Shown here piece by piece: positions 17,710-26,168 of a stretch of 49,147 nucleotides of DNA. A program made the position numbers and the translations under genes. Source of the stretch: an uncultured SAR86 cluster bacterium (GTDB lineage Bacteria; Pseudomonadota; Gammaproteobacteria; Magnimaribacterales; Magnimaribacteraceae). Where the stretch lies: contig CACLAF010000010.1 in assembly GCA_902604855.1 (NCBI GenBank), positions 1 to 49,147 on the forward strand, written 5' to 3'. How positions within the stretch are numbered: position 1 is the first letter of the stretch; each line of letters starts with the position of its first letter. A model generated the notes under the pieces. That model was not told the DNA's origin. It was given only the letters and a program-made list of their open reading frames with translations, and did no database searches.

Positions 17710-18258
17710 ATGAGCGTTAAAGAAATATTAAAAATGGGTAACCCTCTTTTAAGAAAAGAGGCTGAAGATTTCACTATTGAAGAAATCAAAAGTCCAGAGA
17801 CACAATTATTACTTGAAGATATGTGGGACTCTCTAGAAGTTGCTGGTGGAATTGGATTAGCAGCTCCTCAAATTGGCATTTTAAAAAAACTAGCTGTAAT
17901 AAAGTTATCCGAAGAATCAAATAGATATCCAGACATGGAGGATAGTGAGCCTTATGTCATCTTTAATCCAAAAGTTTCTGTGGTGGATGAAACTGAACAA
18001 GGTTTTTGGGAAGGTTGCCTTAGTGTTCCCGGATTAAGAGGTTTTGTTGAAAGACCGAGGAGTATCAGAGTAGATTTTTTAGATGAAAATGCGGAACCAA
18101 GAACTATTGAAGCTGAAGATTTTCTAGCTACGGTTTTTCAACATGAGTTGGATCATTTAATTGGAAAACTTTATGTAGATAGAATGAAAGATATAAAGAC
18201 TTTAATGTTTGAGGACGAAATGGTTTTTGATGAATTAAAAGAAGAAGTCTTGGATTGA
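17710..18258 (+). CDS. def: Peptide deformylase
   Basis: 182 aa. It removes the formyl group from the initiator methionine of new proteins. The three conserved motifs are intact: GIGLAAPQ (47-54), EGCLS with metal ligand Cys103, and QHELDH (144-149) with two His ligands and the catalytic Glu. There is a modest insertion (SEESNRYPDMEDSE) between motifs I and II. It is not paired with fmt here, as it often is elsewhere; a DraG-like gene follows after 13 nt. It could be the housekeeping or an additional copy; the window cannot tell. Confidence 0.94.
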   Translation: MSVKEILKMGNPLLRKEAEDFTIEEIKSPETQLLLEDMWDSLEVAGGIGLAAPQIGILKKLAVIKLSEESNRYPDMEDSEPYVIFNPKVSVVDETEQGFWEGCLSVPGLRGFVERPRSIRVDFLDENAEPRTIEAEDFLATVFQHELDHLIGKLYVDRMKDIKTLMFEDEMVFDELKEEVLD

Positions 18259-18271
18259 TAGAGGAAAAATT

Positions 18272-19339
18272 ATGACAAATGAAGAACGAATTAGAGCAGC
18301 TTGGCAGGGGAGAATATCGGGTTGCTTGCTAGGAAAACCTGTAGAAATGATTTCTATGAGAGAAGGTCCACAAGGATTAAATACCTTTTTACAGGATTCA
18401 GGATCACTTCCTCTTCGCAACTATGTCAACTATATGGAGCATGAATTGCTGAGGGGTGCTAATAAACGATGTTGCTTAGGAATGATGGAAAGGGCTGAAG
18501 TTGATGATGACATAACCTATCTCGTTCTGGCCCTGATGATGATGGAGCAGTATGGCTTAGATTTAAGTACAGATGATGTTGCAAGATCATGGATTAACTT
18601 ATTGCCAGTCGGAGCTACATTTACTGCAGAAAGAGATTCATATTTAAAGCTTATTGAAAAATCAAATATGGCATATCAATTTGGTGGCCCGCGCAGCTTT
18701 GATCTAGAGGAAATAAATGATGGGGAATATAACGACTGGATAGGAGCTCAGATCCGGATTGATATGTATGGATGGTTGTTACCCGGAAAACCAAAATTAG
18801 CTGCAGACTTAGCAAGAAGGGATGCAATGTTATCGCATAGGTCCTGTGCTGTAGAGGCCTCAGCTTATATCGCTGCATTGTGTGCATTGGTTCCAGTTTC
18901 TTCTTCAAGAGAAGAGGCTGTTAAAGCAGCATTAGGTTTAATAGAAAAAGATTCCTTGGCTTATGAGGCCGTTGAAGTAGGAATTAAATATAAAAATAAA
19001 CCTGCCTCTAATCTTCATCAATATTATGGAGATATGTCACCCGTTCATAGCTTAAATAATTTAGCAGTAGTAGTGTGGGCATTTTTGTCATTTCAAGATT
19101 CATTTGATGAAGCAATCGGAGAAACCATATGTTGTGGGTGGGATACTGACTGCACAGGTGCAACAGTAGGAGGATTACTAGGCTTAGATATGGGAGCAAT
19201 ACCGGAATCATGGACATCTCCGTGGCAAGGTAGAGTACAAACAGCGATTGCAGGAGTTGGAGAACTCGATCTTAATAGCTTGGTTAAAAGAACATGTGTG
19301 CTTGTTGATAAATTTTCTTCTGTAGCTGATCTAAGTTAA
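18272..19339 (+). CDS. ADP-ribosylglycohydrolase family protein
   Basis: 355 aa DraG/ARH-fold enzyme. The two-metal site is visible as EVDDDITYL (Asp78-80) and GWDTDCTGATVGGLLG (Asp291, Asp293, Thr295). An N-terminal ARAAWQGRISGCLLGKP-like helix (actual IRAAWQGRISGCLLG) is typical. Members split the N- or O-glycosidic bond of ADP-ribosylated proteins or small ribosyl compounds. Sitting 5 nt before a ribokinase gene and close to a nucleoside hydrolase, a catabolic role releasing ribose is more likely than reversal of protein modification. GAGGAAAAATT precedes the ATG. Confidence 0.88.
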   Translation: MTNEERIRAAWQGRISGCLLGKPVEMISMREGPQGLNTFLQDSGSLPLRNYVNYMEHELLRGANKRCCLGMMERAEVDDDITYLVLALMMMEQYGLDLSTDDVARSWINLLPVGATFTAERDSYLKLIEKSNMAYQFGGPRSFDLEEINDGEYNDWIGAQIRIDMYGWLLPGKPKLAADLARRDAMLSHRSCAVEASAYIAALCALVPVSSSREEAVKAALGLIEKDSLAYEAVEVGIKYKNKPASNLHQYYGDMSPVHSLNNLAVVVWAFLSFQDSFDEAIGETICCGWDTDCTGATVGGLLGLDMGAIPESWTSPWQGRVQTAIAGVGELDLNSLVKRTCVLVDKFSSVADLS

Positions 19340-19344
19340 ATTTC

Positions 19345-20265
19345 ATGAAAAATCCAATTGCAGTCTTTGGCAGCATCAATATGGATTTAGTGGTTTATAG
19401 CTCTGCTAAACCCAAAGATGGAGAAACAATTTTTGGAACTAGTTTTCATACTTTTCAAGGAGGAAAGGGAGCTAATCAAGCAGTTGCAGCTTCTAGGTTG
19501 GGAATTGATGTTTCTTTTATAGGTAAAATTGGTGTTGATTTATTTGGTAAGCAACTTAGAGATAACTTAGTAGAAGAAAATATAAATATTGAATATCTTG
19601 AGGAAAGCAATGGCGAATCAGGTATTGCTTTAATTACTGTTTTTGAGAAAACATCTGAAAATCACATCATTGTAGTTCCAGGTGCAAACTCTTATGTTGA
19701 ATCAAGCCAAGTATCAGATGAGCTATTAAGTTCAACTGACATTTTGATCTCCCAGTTAGAGATTCCACCAAATCAAATAGAGGATTTATTTTCTAGAGCT
19801 GGAAATCATGACTGCTTTAGAATTTTAAATGCCGCACCTATCATTTCCTTTGAAAAGAATTTAATCTCAGAAACAGACCTATTGGTAATTAACGAATTAG
19901 AATTAGAAAGTTTAAGTGGTTATTCAGTAGATAAAGATAATCTGGATTCTGTAGTTATTGCTGTTGAAAGTTTAAATCTACAAGACTCACAATCTGTAGT
20001 GGTTACTCTTGGTGCAAAAGGTGCTTATGTACAGAAAGGCAAAAAGGATGAATTTATGACAGGGCATAAAGTTAGCACTGTAGATACCACAGGTTCTGGT
20101 GATTGTTTCATAGGCGCTATGGCAACTAGTTATCTGGAAAAAGAAAATTTGTTTGAGTCCGTTCATTTTGCTAATCAAGCTGCCGCTCTTTCTACAACAA
20201 AGCAGGGTACATCAAATTCAATGCCTACCAAAGATGAAGTTGTAAAATTCATACAAACAACTTAA
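19345..20265 (+). CDS. rbsK: Ribokinase (PfkB family)
   Basis: 306 aa sugar kinase. The sugar-binding N-terminus reads GSINMDLVVY, the PfkB signature GGKGANQAVAASRLG starts at residue 39, and the ATP site and catalytic base lie in DTTGSGDCFIGAM (about 247-259). In Escherichia coli ribokinase the corresponding sequences are very similar, so ribose is the best guess, although other furanosides or nucleosides are possible. It starts 5 nt after the ADP-ribosylglycohydrolase stop and would phosphorylate ribose released by that enzyme or by the nucleoside hydrolase encoded nearby. Confidence 0.86.
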   Translation: MKNPIAVFGSINMDLVVYSSAKPKDGETIFGTSFHTFQGGKGANQAVAASRLGIDVSFIGKIGVDLFGKQLRDNLVEENINIEYLEESNGESGIALITVFEKTSENHIIVVPGANSYVESSQVSDELLSSTDILISQLEIPPNQIEDLFSRAGNHDCFRILNAAPIISFEKNLISETDLLVINELELESLSGYSVDKDNLDSVVIAVESLNLQDSQSVVVTLGAKGAYVQKGKKDEFMTGHKVSTVDTTGSGDCFIGAMATSYLEKENLFESVHFANQAAALSTTKQGTSNSMPTKDEVVKFIQTT

Positions 20266-20288
20266 TCTTGGCACTAATAGGGGAAGCA

Positions 20289-21284
20289 ATGAGCCAACAT
20301 TTCAATATAGAAATAGTATATAAACATGTGCCGAGATTGGAGTCTGGTTCAAAAGAGAGTATCTCTTATCTCGAAGAGCATGGTTATGCAGTTATAAAGA
20401 AAGCTTTATCTTCTGACGAAGCAGCAAAAACCTTAGAACTTTTATGGGACTATTTAGAGGGACTTGGAACAGGAATAGATAGACGTAATCCCTCTACCTG
20501 GGGAGATGATAGGTGGCCAACATGTGCTCATGGAGGCATTATGCCCAGTTATGGGATAGGGCATTCTGAAGCACAATGGTTTTTGAGAGGTATTCCCAAT
20601 GTTAAAAAAGCATTTGCTAAGATTTGGGATACCGATGAATTACTCACAAGTTTTGATGGTGTTTCGCTATGGCGACCATGGAATATAAATCCGGAATGGA
20701 AAACTGAATCGGGACAGTCCTGGTTCCATATTGATCAACACCCTATTTCCAAACCTGGTAAACAATGCATTCAAGGACTAGTTAATTTACTACCTACTTC
20801 AGAAGAAATAGGAGGTAATGTAATTATTCCTGGTTCTCACAAGTTCTTCAAAAACCTGCCAGACGAATATGAAGAAAGACTTTCAAGGCTGCCTTTAGAT
20901 ATTGATCATTTTAGATTCCCAAATGATGATCCTAAACTTTCTTCATCAAAAGCAGTAATGTGCCACATGGAACCTGGAGACTTACTTCTATGGGATTCAA
21001 GGACAATTCATTGCAGTAACTCGGGATCTAAGCTCGACAACGACACAACAGATCTCATCAGGGCCGCTTCGTTGATTTGCATGATGCCAAAAGAGTTATC
21101 AAGTGAAGATATTCTTGAAAAGAGAAGAGAGGCCGTGGAGAAACTCATTTCTACAACAAATTGGACTAATAGCTTCAGAAATGCAGATGAATTCCCATTA
21201 ATTTTAGAAGCCCAAGATAGAAATAAATATAAGTGGCCTAAAAAACCCACACTTAATGATTATCAAAAATCATTGATTGATTAA
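20289..21284 (+). CDS. Phytanoyl-CoA dioxygenase (PhyH) family protein
   Basis: About 331 aa Fe(II)/2-oxoglutarate oxygenase. The iron ligands are His147-x-Asp149 (WFHIDQHP) and His241 (TIHCSNSG), with Arg258 (DLIRAAS) as likely 2-oxoglutarate contact. QGLVNLLPTSEEIGGNVIIP and the GGxxxxPGSH pattern are characteristic of PhyH proteins. ATG 20289 has AGGGGAAG just upstream and is preferred to a TTG at 20268. Members hydroxylate acyl-CoAs, amino acids or other small molecules. The acyl-CoA ligase gene begins at the base after its stop, hinting at an acyl substrate. Confidence 0.86.
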   Translation: MSQHFNIEIVYKHVPRLESGSKESISYLEEHGYAVIKKALSSDEAAKTLELLWDYLEGLGTGIDRRNPSTWGDDRWPTCAHGGIMPSYGIGHSEAQWFLRGIPNVKKAFAKIWDTDELLTSFDGVSLWRPWNINPEWKTESGQSWFHIDQHPISKPGKQCIQGLVNLLPTSEEIGGNVIIPGSHKFFKNLPDEYEERLSRLPLDIDHFRFPNDDPKLSSSKAVMCHMEPGDLLLWDSRTIHCSNSGSKLDNDTTDLIRAASLICMMPKELSSEDILEKRREAVEKLISTTNWTNSFRNADEFPLILEAQDRNKYKWPKKPTLNDYQKSLID

Positions 21285-22823
21285 ATGCAAAGCTTGCCTG
21301 AATATATTGCCCTTGGAATGGGCATCGCCTTTCATGCTAAAAATATTCCAGATAAAAATGCCGTAATTAGCGAATACGGTGCAAGAACTTTTCAGGAATT
21401 AAATGCTAACAGTAATTGTTACGCTAATTTCCTTCTTTCCAAGGGTTTAAGGCCAGGTGATTCTGTTGCAATTATATGTAAGAACAGACCAGAGTTTCTA
21501 GAAGCTTTATTTGGTCCATTGAGGGTAGGTATGAGAATTACGCCAATAAACTGGCACCTAACTCCTGAAGAAATCTGTTACATTGTCGAGAATTGTGAAG
21601 CCAAGGTAGTAGTTTGCGACGCAATATTTTCTGATTTCTTCAAAGAAATAACAAAAAACCTTCCTGAAGTTATTTTAATGGCTGCAGATGGGGAGAATTC
21701 TTTGGCCCTCCCTTTTATGGAGACTATTAAGAAGTACGATAATTCTAATATTTCTGATCCAATCGCTGGTCGCTCTATGCTTTATACCTCAGGTACCACA
21801 GGAAGACCAAAAGGAGTTTTTAGAAAAGAAAATCCTCCTCCCTCTCAAACTGAACAATTGACTCTTGAAACCGCAGCTTTTAATCCTGAAGAAGATTTTA
21901 GTATATGCCCGGGACCCGCTTATCATGCCGCTCCTCTTGGATTAAATATAAATCCATCCTTAATGTCAGGAGTAGGAGTTTATTTGATGGATAAATGGGA
22001 TGCAGAGAAGATGTTGTCTCTCATTAGTGAATATGAATGTACTCATACTCACATGGTTGCCACCATGTTCCACAGAATTCTGAGATTACCTGAAGAAACT
22101 CGATCTAAATACGATATTTCATCTATGAGATGGATCTTACATGGTGCAGCACCATGTCCTGTAGAAGTGAAGCAGGCAATGATTGATTGGATGGGTCCCA
22201 TAGTCTATGAATATTATGCTGCAACTGAAGGTGGCGGATGTTTCATACAACCTGAAGAATGGCTTAAGAAGCCAGGAAGTGTTGGCAAGGCAAATCAAGG
22301 GACTGAAGTTAAAATTTTAGATGAAGATTTTAAAGAGGTTGATCCTGGAAAAGAAGGGACCATTTATTTCAGCGCTCCTTCAAAAGGTAGATTTGAATAT
22401 TACAAAGCCGAAGAAAAAACCTCTGGGGCATATTGGGGTGATTATTTCACAATGGGAGATATAGGTTATTGTGATTCTGATGGATACCATTTTCTAACCG
22501 GAAGAAGTGCAGACACTATTATTTCTGGAGGAACCAATATATACCCTCAAGAAATCGATAATGTTTTATTAATGCATGACCAAGTAGCCGAGGTATGTTG
22601 TATTGGTGTGCCAAATGAGGAATGGGGTGAAGAAATAAAAGCAGTTATTAATTTAGAGGAAGGGGCTGATGAGGAAGAGGTCCTGAAAGAATTATTAGCC
22701 TTAGCTGAAGAGAGTTTATCTGGCTTCAAGAAGCCTAAATCTTATGAATTTTGGGAAGAAGATTTACCTCGTCTACCAACAGGAAAAATCCAAAGAAATT
22801 TGGTCAAGAAAAGGTTTTGGTAA
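21285..22823 (+). CDS. Acyl-CoA synthetase (AMP-binding, ANL superfamily)
   Basis: 512 aa ATP-dependent acid:CoA ligase. Motifs in order: LYTSGTTGRPKGV (P-loop), YEYYAATEGGG (adenine site), FTMGDIGYCDSDGYHFLTGR with the hinge, and the C-terminal lysine in PTGKIQRNLVKK. The nearest class by feel is the fatty-acid or carboxylate CoA ligases seen with crotonases in marine gammaproteobacteria; chain length cannot be inferred. Its ATG directly abuts the PhyH stop. Activated product would be a substrate for the crotonase and SDR encoded a few kb downstream. Confidence 0.9.
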   Translation: MQSLPEYIALGMGIAFHAKNIPDKNAVISEYGARTFQELNANSNCYANFLLSKGLRPGDSVAIICKNRPEFLEALFGPLRVGMRITPINWHLTPEEICYIVENCEAKVVVCDAIFSDFFKEITKNLPEVILMAADGENSLALPFMETIKKYDNSNISDPIAGRSMLYTSGTTGRPKGVFRKENPPPSQTEQLTLETAAFNPEEDFSICPGPAYHAAPLGLNINPSLMSGVGVYLMDKWDAEKMLSLISEYECTHTHMVATMFHRILRLPEETRSKYDISSMRWILHGAAPCPVEVKQAMIDWMGPIVYEYYAATEGGGCFIQPEEWLKKPGSVGKANQGTEVKILDEDFKEVDPGKEGTIYFSAPSKGRFEYYKAEEKTSGAYWGDYFTMGDIGYCDSDGYHFLTGRSADTIISGGTNIYPQEIDNVLLMHDQVAEVCCIGVPNEEWGEEIKAVINLEEGADEEEVLKELLALAEESLSGFKKPKSYEFWEEDLPRLPTGKIQRNLVKKRFW

Positions 22824-22824
22824 T

Positions 22825-23805
22825 TTATAGATTTACCAAAAAATCAATAACTCTCTCTTTGAATATTTTATTAAAAGCTTCAACATCAATATCGAGAGCT
22901 ACTTCAGAGTTTGGTTTAGGTTTAAAAATCTGACCCATAATGGATTCATTAAATTCGCATACAGTTTCTCCATCTGTATATTCTCCCTTGGTTTCTATAG
23001 AAACAAATGCATTTTTATACTCAGCCAGTTCGGGCATGAAACATAATGCCATGGCCAGAGAATCATATAAATGCAGTCCCTGATCGACAATCGCCTGATT
23101 TGGATTTATTTTTAACCAAGGGTCCACTGCATCCTGTACAAACTTACAAAAGGGGTGATCATTAGTACTAATTTTATTTAAATCTTCTCTCCCAAATCTT
23201 GTCTTATGACACACATCTAATGGCACCATTATGACTGGAATTCCAGAGTTAAAAACTTTACCTGCTGATTCAGGATCTGCCCACACATTGAATTCAGCTG
23301 CAGGAGTGACATTACCTTGGACTGTTGCTGCACCTGCCATCATCGTTATTCGGGATATATGTTTAGATAAGTTAGGTTCTATATCCAGCGCTTGAGCTAT
23401 ATTAGTTAATGGACCAATTGTTACTAATTCAATATCTCCAGAATGTCTTTCGGCAGTTTCTACTATAAATTTAGGAGCACCTTTGGAATCTTCTTCAATA
23501 TCCAACAAAGGATTTATTTGTTCCATTTCTTGACGCTGGCTTAACCATTTTCTCTTCTCATTTCTATCCTTATCATAAGTTCCAGGTCTACCGGTGTGAA
23601 CAGGTATATCTTTACTTAACTCTGTAACTAAATATTTAGCATTGCTATAGCCTCTTTCTACTGGAACATTACCTTGAACTGTTGTAATTCCCAATATTTC
23701 AAGCTCGGGAGAATTCATTGCAAGCATAATTGCGAAACAATCTTCAGGATCTCCTCCCTTCGTACCCATTGCAGGATCTGTATCAATAATAATTTTTTTT
23801 TTCAT
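22825..23805 (-). CDS. Inosine-uridine-type nucleoside hydrolase
   Basis: About 326 aa enzyme that hydrolyses nucleosides to base and ribose using a bound Ca2+. The metal-binding start is a variant, IIIDTDPAMGTKGGDPEDCFAI, where the classic DTDPGxDD loop is stretched. ITTVQGNV, TIGPLTNIAQAL, EFNVWADPESAGKVF and LYDSLAMALCF (late Asp ligand) complete the site. ATG 23805 is preferred because AAAGGG lies 9 nt upstream; the longer reading from 23826 overlaps the SDR gene. It is convergent with the ligase gene, one base apart. Released ribose could be used by the ribokinase encoded 2.5 kb away. Confidence 0.88.
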   Translation of the reverse strand: MKKKIIIDTDPAMGTKGGDPEDCFAIMLAMNSPELEILGITTVQGNVPVERGYSNAKYLVTELSKDIPVHTGRPGTYDKDRNEKRKWLSQRQEMEQINPLLDIEEDSKGAPKFIVETAERHSGDIELVTIGPLTNIAQALDIEPNLSKHISRITMMAGAATVQGNVTPAAEFNVWADPESAGKVFNSGIPVIMVPLDVCHKTRFGREDLNKISTNDHPFCKFVQDAVDPWLKINPNQAIVDQGLHLYDSLAMALCFMPELAEYKNAFVSIETKGEYTDGETVCEFNESIMGQIFKPKPNSEVALDIDVEAFNKIFKERVIDFLVNL

Positions 23806-23818
23806 ATCATTCATCCCT

Positions 23819-24598
23819 TTAAGCACGTCTTATGGAGAGACCTCCATCAACTGGTAAGTAAACTCCATTAATGTAAGAAGAAGAGGGTAAGCATAGATTT
23901 AAGGTTGCATGGGCTACCTCTTCAGGTTCGCCATACCTTTTCAGTCCAACTCTTCTTTTAGCGTATATGTTTTTATCTTTGTCATCTATGGCAGATGTCA
24001 TATTGGTATTTATTGGGCCAGGGCATATGCAATTGACCGTTATACCTTGAGGTCCAAGTTCGAGTGCTAAGGATCTAGTTAATCCAATCACTCCATGTTT
24101 AGCTGCCGTATAAGGACTATGGAATGGAGATGCACCAAACCCTTCTGTGGAGGAAATATTTACTATACGACCATTATCTGACTTCAAAAGATAAGGAAGG
24201 GCAGCTCTTATAAGTTTAATTTGGCCAGTTAAAACTACATTTAGAGTGTCGTCCCAATAGTTTTCGTAATTCTCATCATCCACAGTTGTGACAGAAGATA
24301 TACCTGCATTATTTATAACGATATCTAAAGAGGAATACTCATCTATAGAGCTCTTTACACATTGCTCAATAGATTGCTTATCGGTTACATCAAGAAGCAT
24401 TGGCATGCAGCTTCCTCCTGAAGATTTTATTTCACTGGAAACTCTTTCAACCTCTTCAAGGTTTATGTCTGTTGCAACAACCTTAATACCTTCAGCTGCA
24501 AAAACTTTAGCCGTAGCCTCGCCCATGCCACTTCCTGCTCCAGTAATGATAGCTATTTTACCTTCTACTGATCTTGAGAGATTTTTAAATAAATTCAT
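23819..24598 (-). CDS. Short-chain dehydrogenase/reductase (SDR)
   Basis: 259 aa classical SDR. Cofactor motif TGAGSGMGEA near residue 19, ATDIN acidic turn suggesting NAD(H), NNAG, catalytic Ser in NISSTEGFG and Tyr-x3-Lys in YTAAKHG, then PGPINTNM and a C-terminal INGVYLPVDGG. FabG-like enzymes of this kind oxidise or reduce hydroxyl groups on acyl or sugar substrates. It precedes the nucleoside hydrolase on the same strand with 13 nt between, and is divergent from a crotonase gene across 70 bp. Confidence 0.9.
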   Translation of the reverse strand: MNLFKNLSRSVEGKIAIITGAGSGMGEATAKVFAAEGIKVVATDINLEEVERVSSEIKSSGGSCMPMLLDVTDKQSIEQCVKSSIDEYSSLDIVINNAGISSVTTVDDENYENYWDDTLNVVLTGQIKLIRAALPYLLKSDNGRIVNISSTEGFGASPFHSPYTAAKHGVIGLTRSLALELGPQGITVNCICPGPINTNMTSAIDDKDKNIYAKRRVGLKRYGEPEEVAHATLNLCLPSSSYINGVYLPVDGGLSIRRA

Positions 24599-24668
24599 AC
24601 CTAAATTATTTGAGTTATTGAACTACTTATTAGATTATAGGAACAAATATAAATTAAAAGGAAAAATC

Positions 24669-25361
24669 ATGACGGATCAATTAGCGACTTTAACCCAAGA
24701 TGGAGATGTATCAATCATTACTTTAAATGACGGAAAGGCAAATGTTTTCTCTACCGCCATGAGTAATACTATTAATTCGTTATTAGATGAAGTACCCGAT
24801 GATAAAGGCTCCATATTGATTACAGGTAAAGAAGGATTATTTTCTGCTGGGTTTGACTTAAAAACCATTTCAGGCGGAGACCCTAAGGCTGCAGTTGAAA
24901 TGACCACCGCTGGATTTAAATTATTATCTAGAATCTATAGTTTTCCAAGACCTGTTATTGCTGCTGCTAGCGGTCATGCTATTGCTTTAGGGGCATTTTT
25001 ACTCTGTTGCGCAGATTATAGGATAGGAGCTAAGGGTAAATTTATAGTCCAGGCAAATGAAACTAGAAATGGTATGTCTATACCTACTCCTATTCTTGAA
25101 ATATCCAAATCTAGAATTCTGAAAAATCATTGGTATAGAGCAATACTGACTGCTGAAGCTTATCCAATATCTGATTCAGTGGATGCAGGTTATTTAGATG
25201 AAGTTGTTGATCCTGAAGATTTAATGTCAAAGTCTCTAGAGGTTGCTAAAGATTTGGCTACCTTGAGTCATCCTCATTACAAATTAACAAAAGATCTGGA
25301 TCAAAAAGAAATATTAGAAAGGATTAATAAATCCATTGAAGAGATGGCTAATTTTTCTTAA
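24669..25361 (+). CDS. Enoyl-CoA hydratase/isomerase family protein (short)
   Basis: 230 aa crotonase-fold protein, shorter than the usual 255-270. Oxyanion segments are KEGLFSAGFDLKTIS and AASGHAIALGAFLLCCADYRI; the region after it reads FIVQANETRNGMSIPTPILEI, with a Glu at about the position of the first catalytic glutamate. The C-terminal trimerisation helices are reduced. A longer reading from 24288 would run antisense through the SDR gene and is rejected; AAAGGAAAAATC precedes ATG 24669. The reaction is uncertain: hydratase, isomerase or CoA hydrolase are all possible. Confidence 0.85.
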   Translation: MTDQLATLTQDGDVSIITLNDGKANVFSTAMSNTINSLLDEVPDDKGSILITGKEGLFSAGFDLKTISGGDPKAAVEMTTAGFKLLSRIYSFPRPVIAAASGHAIALGAFLLCCADYRIGAKGKFIVQANETRNGMSIPTPILEISKSRILKNHWYRAILTAEAYPISDSVDAGYLDEVVDPEDLMSKSLEVAKDLATLSHPHYKLTKDLDQKEILERINKSIEEMANFS

Positions 25362-25418
25362 AAAAGAAAATAATTCTTTCTAAGTCTCTAGTTTTTGGTA
25401 ATCTACGCATCCCTAAGT

Positions 25419-25494
25419 GGGGCCATAGCTCAGCTGGGAGAGCGCATCCCTTGCACGGATGAGGTCGTCGGTTCGATCCCGACTGGCTCCACCA
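25419..25494 (+). tRNA. tRNA-Ala (anticodon TGC)
   Basis: The acceptor stem GGGGCCA (25419-25425) pairs with TGGCTCC (25484-25490), using one G-T wobble pair, then A and an encoded CCA ending at 25494. The D-arm is GCTC/GAGC, and the anticodon stem CATCC/GGATG holds loop CTTGCAC (TGC). The T-arm contains GTTCGATCC. As with tRNA-Ile in this window, it is outside any rRNA operon. The aroK start follows 24 nt after CCA. Confidence 0.97.
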
Positions 25495-25518
25495 TTTACT
25501 TGAAACACTACCTCTATT

Positions 25519-26013
25519 TTGAAAAACTCAATATCATTAATAGGAATGGCAGGTGCAGGGAAGACGACTGTAGGAAAAGCCTTGTCCTCACATATTGGTT
25601 ATGAATTTTTGGACACTGACAAAATAATTGAAAATCTTTATGGAAAGTCTAAAGATATCATAGATTCTGAAGGTCAAGATAGGTTTAGGGCTATTGAAGA
25701 AGAAGTATTGCTTTCAACAAAATTTAATGAAACTCTGTTAGCTACTGGTGGTAGTGCAGTTTTTTCTCATTTAGCTATGAAATTCATAAGAGAAAAATCT
25801 TATGTTATTTACCTAGAGGTTAATTTTGAAACAATTATGGATAGAGTTTCGGATTTTAAAGAAAGAGGTTTTATTAAAGACCCAAATCAAACCGTCGAAA
25901 ATGCTTACAAGAAAAGAGAAATATTATACAAACGTTACTCTGACCATACTGTTACTAATAACAGAGATATAGAGGATTGTATTCATAAGATACTAACTAA
26001 ATTGAAACTATAA
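25519..26013 (+). CDS. aroK: Shikimate kinase (TTG start)
   Basis: 164 aa. It phosphorylates shikimate in aromatic amino acid synthesis. The P-loop GMAGAGKTTVGK is at residues 9-20, the substrate Asp in FLDTDKIIE, the shikimate-binding Arg in DRFRAIEEEVL and the GGS loop in LLATGGSAVF; the lid arginine probably lies in KERGFIKD. The first ATG in frame falls inside the P-loop, so TTG 25519 is the only sensible start; no Shine-Dalgarno is seen in the 24 nt behind the tRNA. The usual aroB partner is absent. Processing of the tRNA 3' end would leave a very short leader. Confidence 0.87.
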   Translation: MKNSISLIGMAGAGKTTVGKALSSHIGYEFLDTDKIIENLYGKSKDIIDSEGQDRFRAIEEEVLLSTKFNETLLATGGSAVFSHLAMKFIREKSYVIYLEVNFETIMDRVSDFKERGFIKDPNQTVENAYKKREILYKRYSDHTVTNNRDIEDCIHKILTKLKL

Positions 26014-26111
26014 AATGATTGAAGGATCTGATTCCTAAATCAGAAATATTAGTCATCTAATCAAGTATAAAGGCAGAAGAGTAACCATTTTAAGATTAGA
26101 TTAATGAATTG

Positions 26112-26139
26112 TTGTATTTAATTAAAAGTTCAATAATAT
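26112..26139 (+). promoter_or_regulatory. Candidate promoter of the two-repeat secreted protein gene
   Basis: TTGTAT (26112-26117) and TAATAT (26134-26139) are 16 nt apart in the 155-bp spacer after aroK and 30 nt upstream of the ATG at 26169. The spacer also holds a short hairpin CTGATT-CCTA-AATCAG at 26028-26043 without a T-run. Confidence 0.3.
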
Positions 26140-26168
26140 TATCGCTTTCAACCAAAAGAGGAAACTTA

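Noticed and set aside
24288-24668. Long N-terminal extension of the second crotonase
   Set aside because: It is antisense to the SDR gene; the true start is ATG 24669 with AAAGGA upstream.
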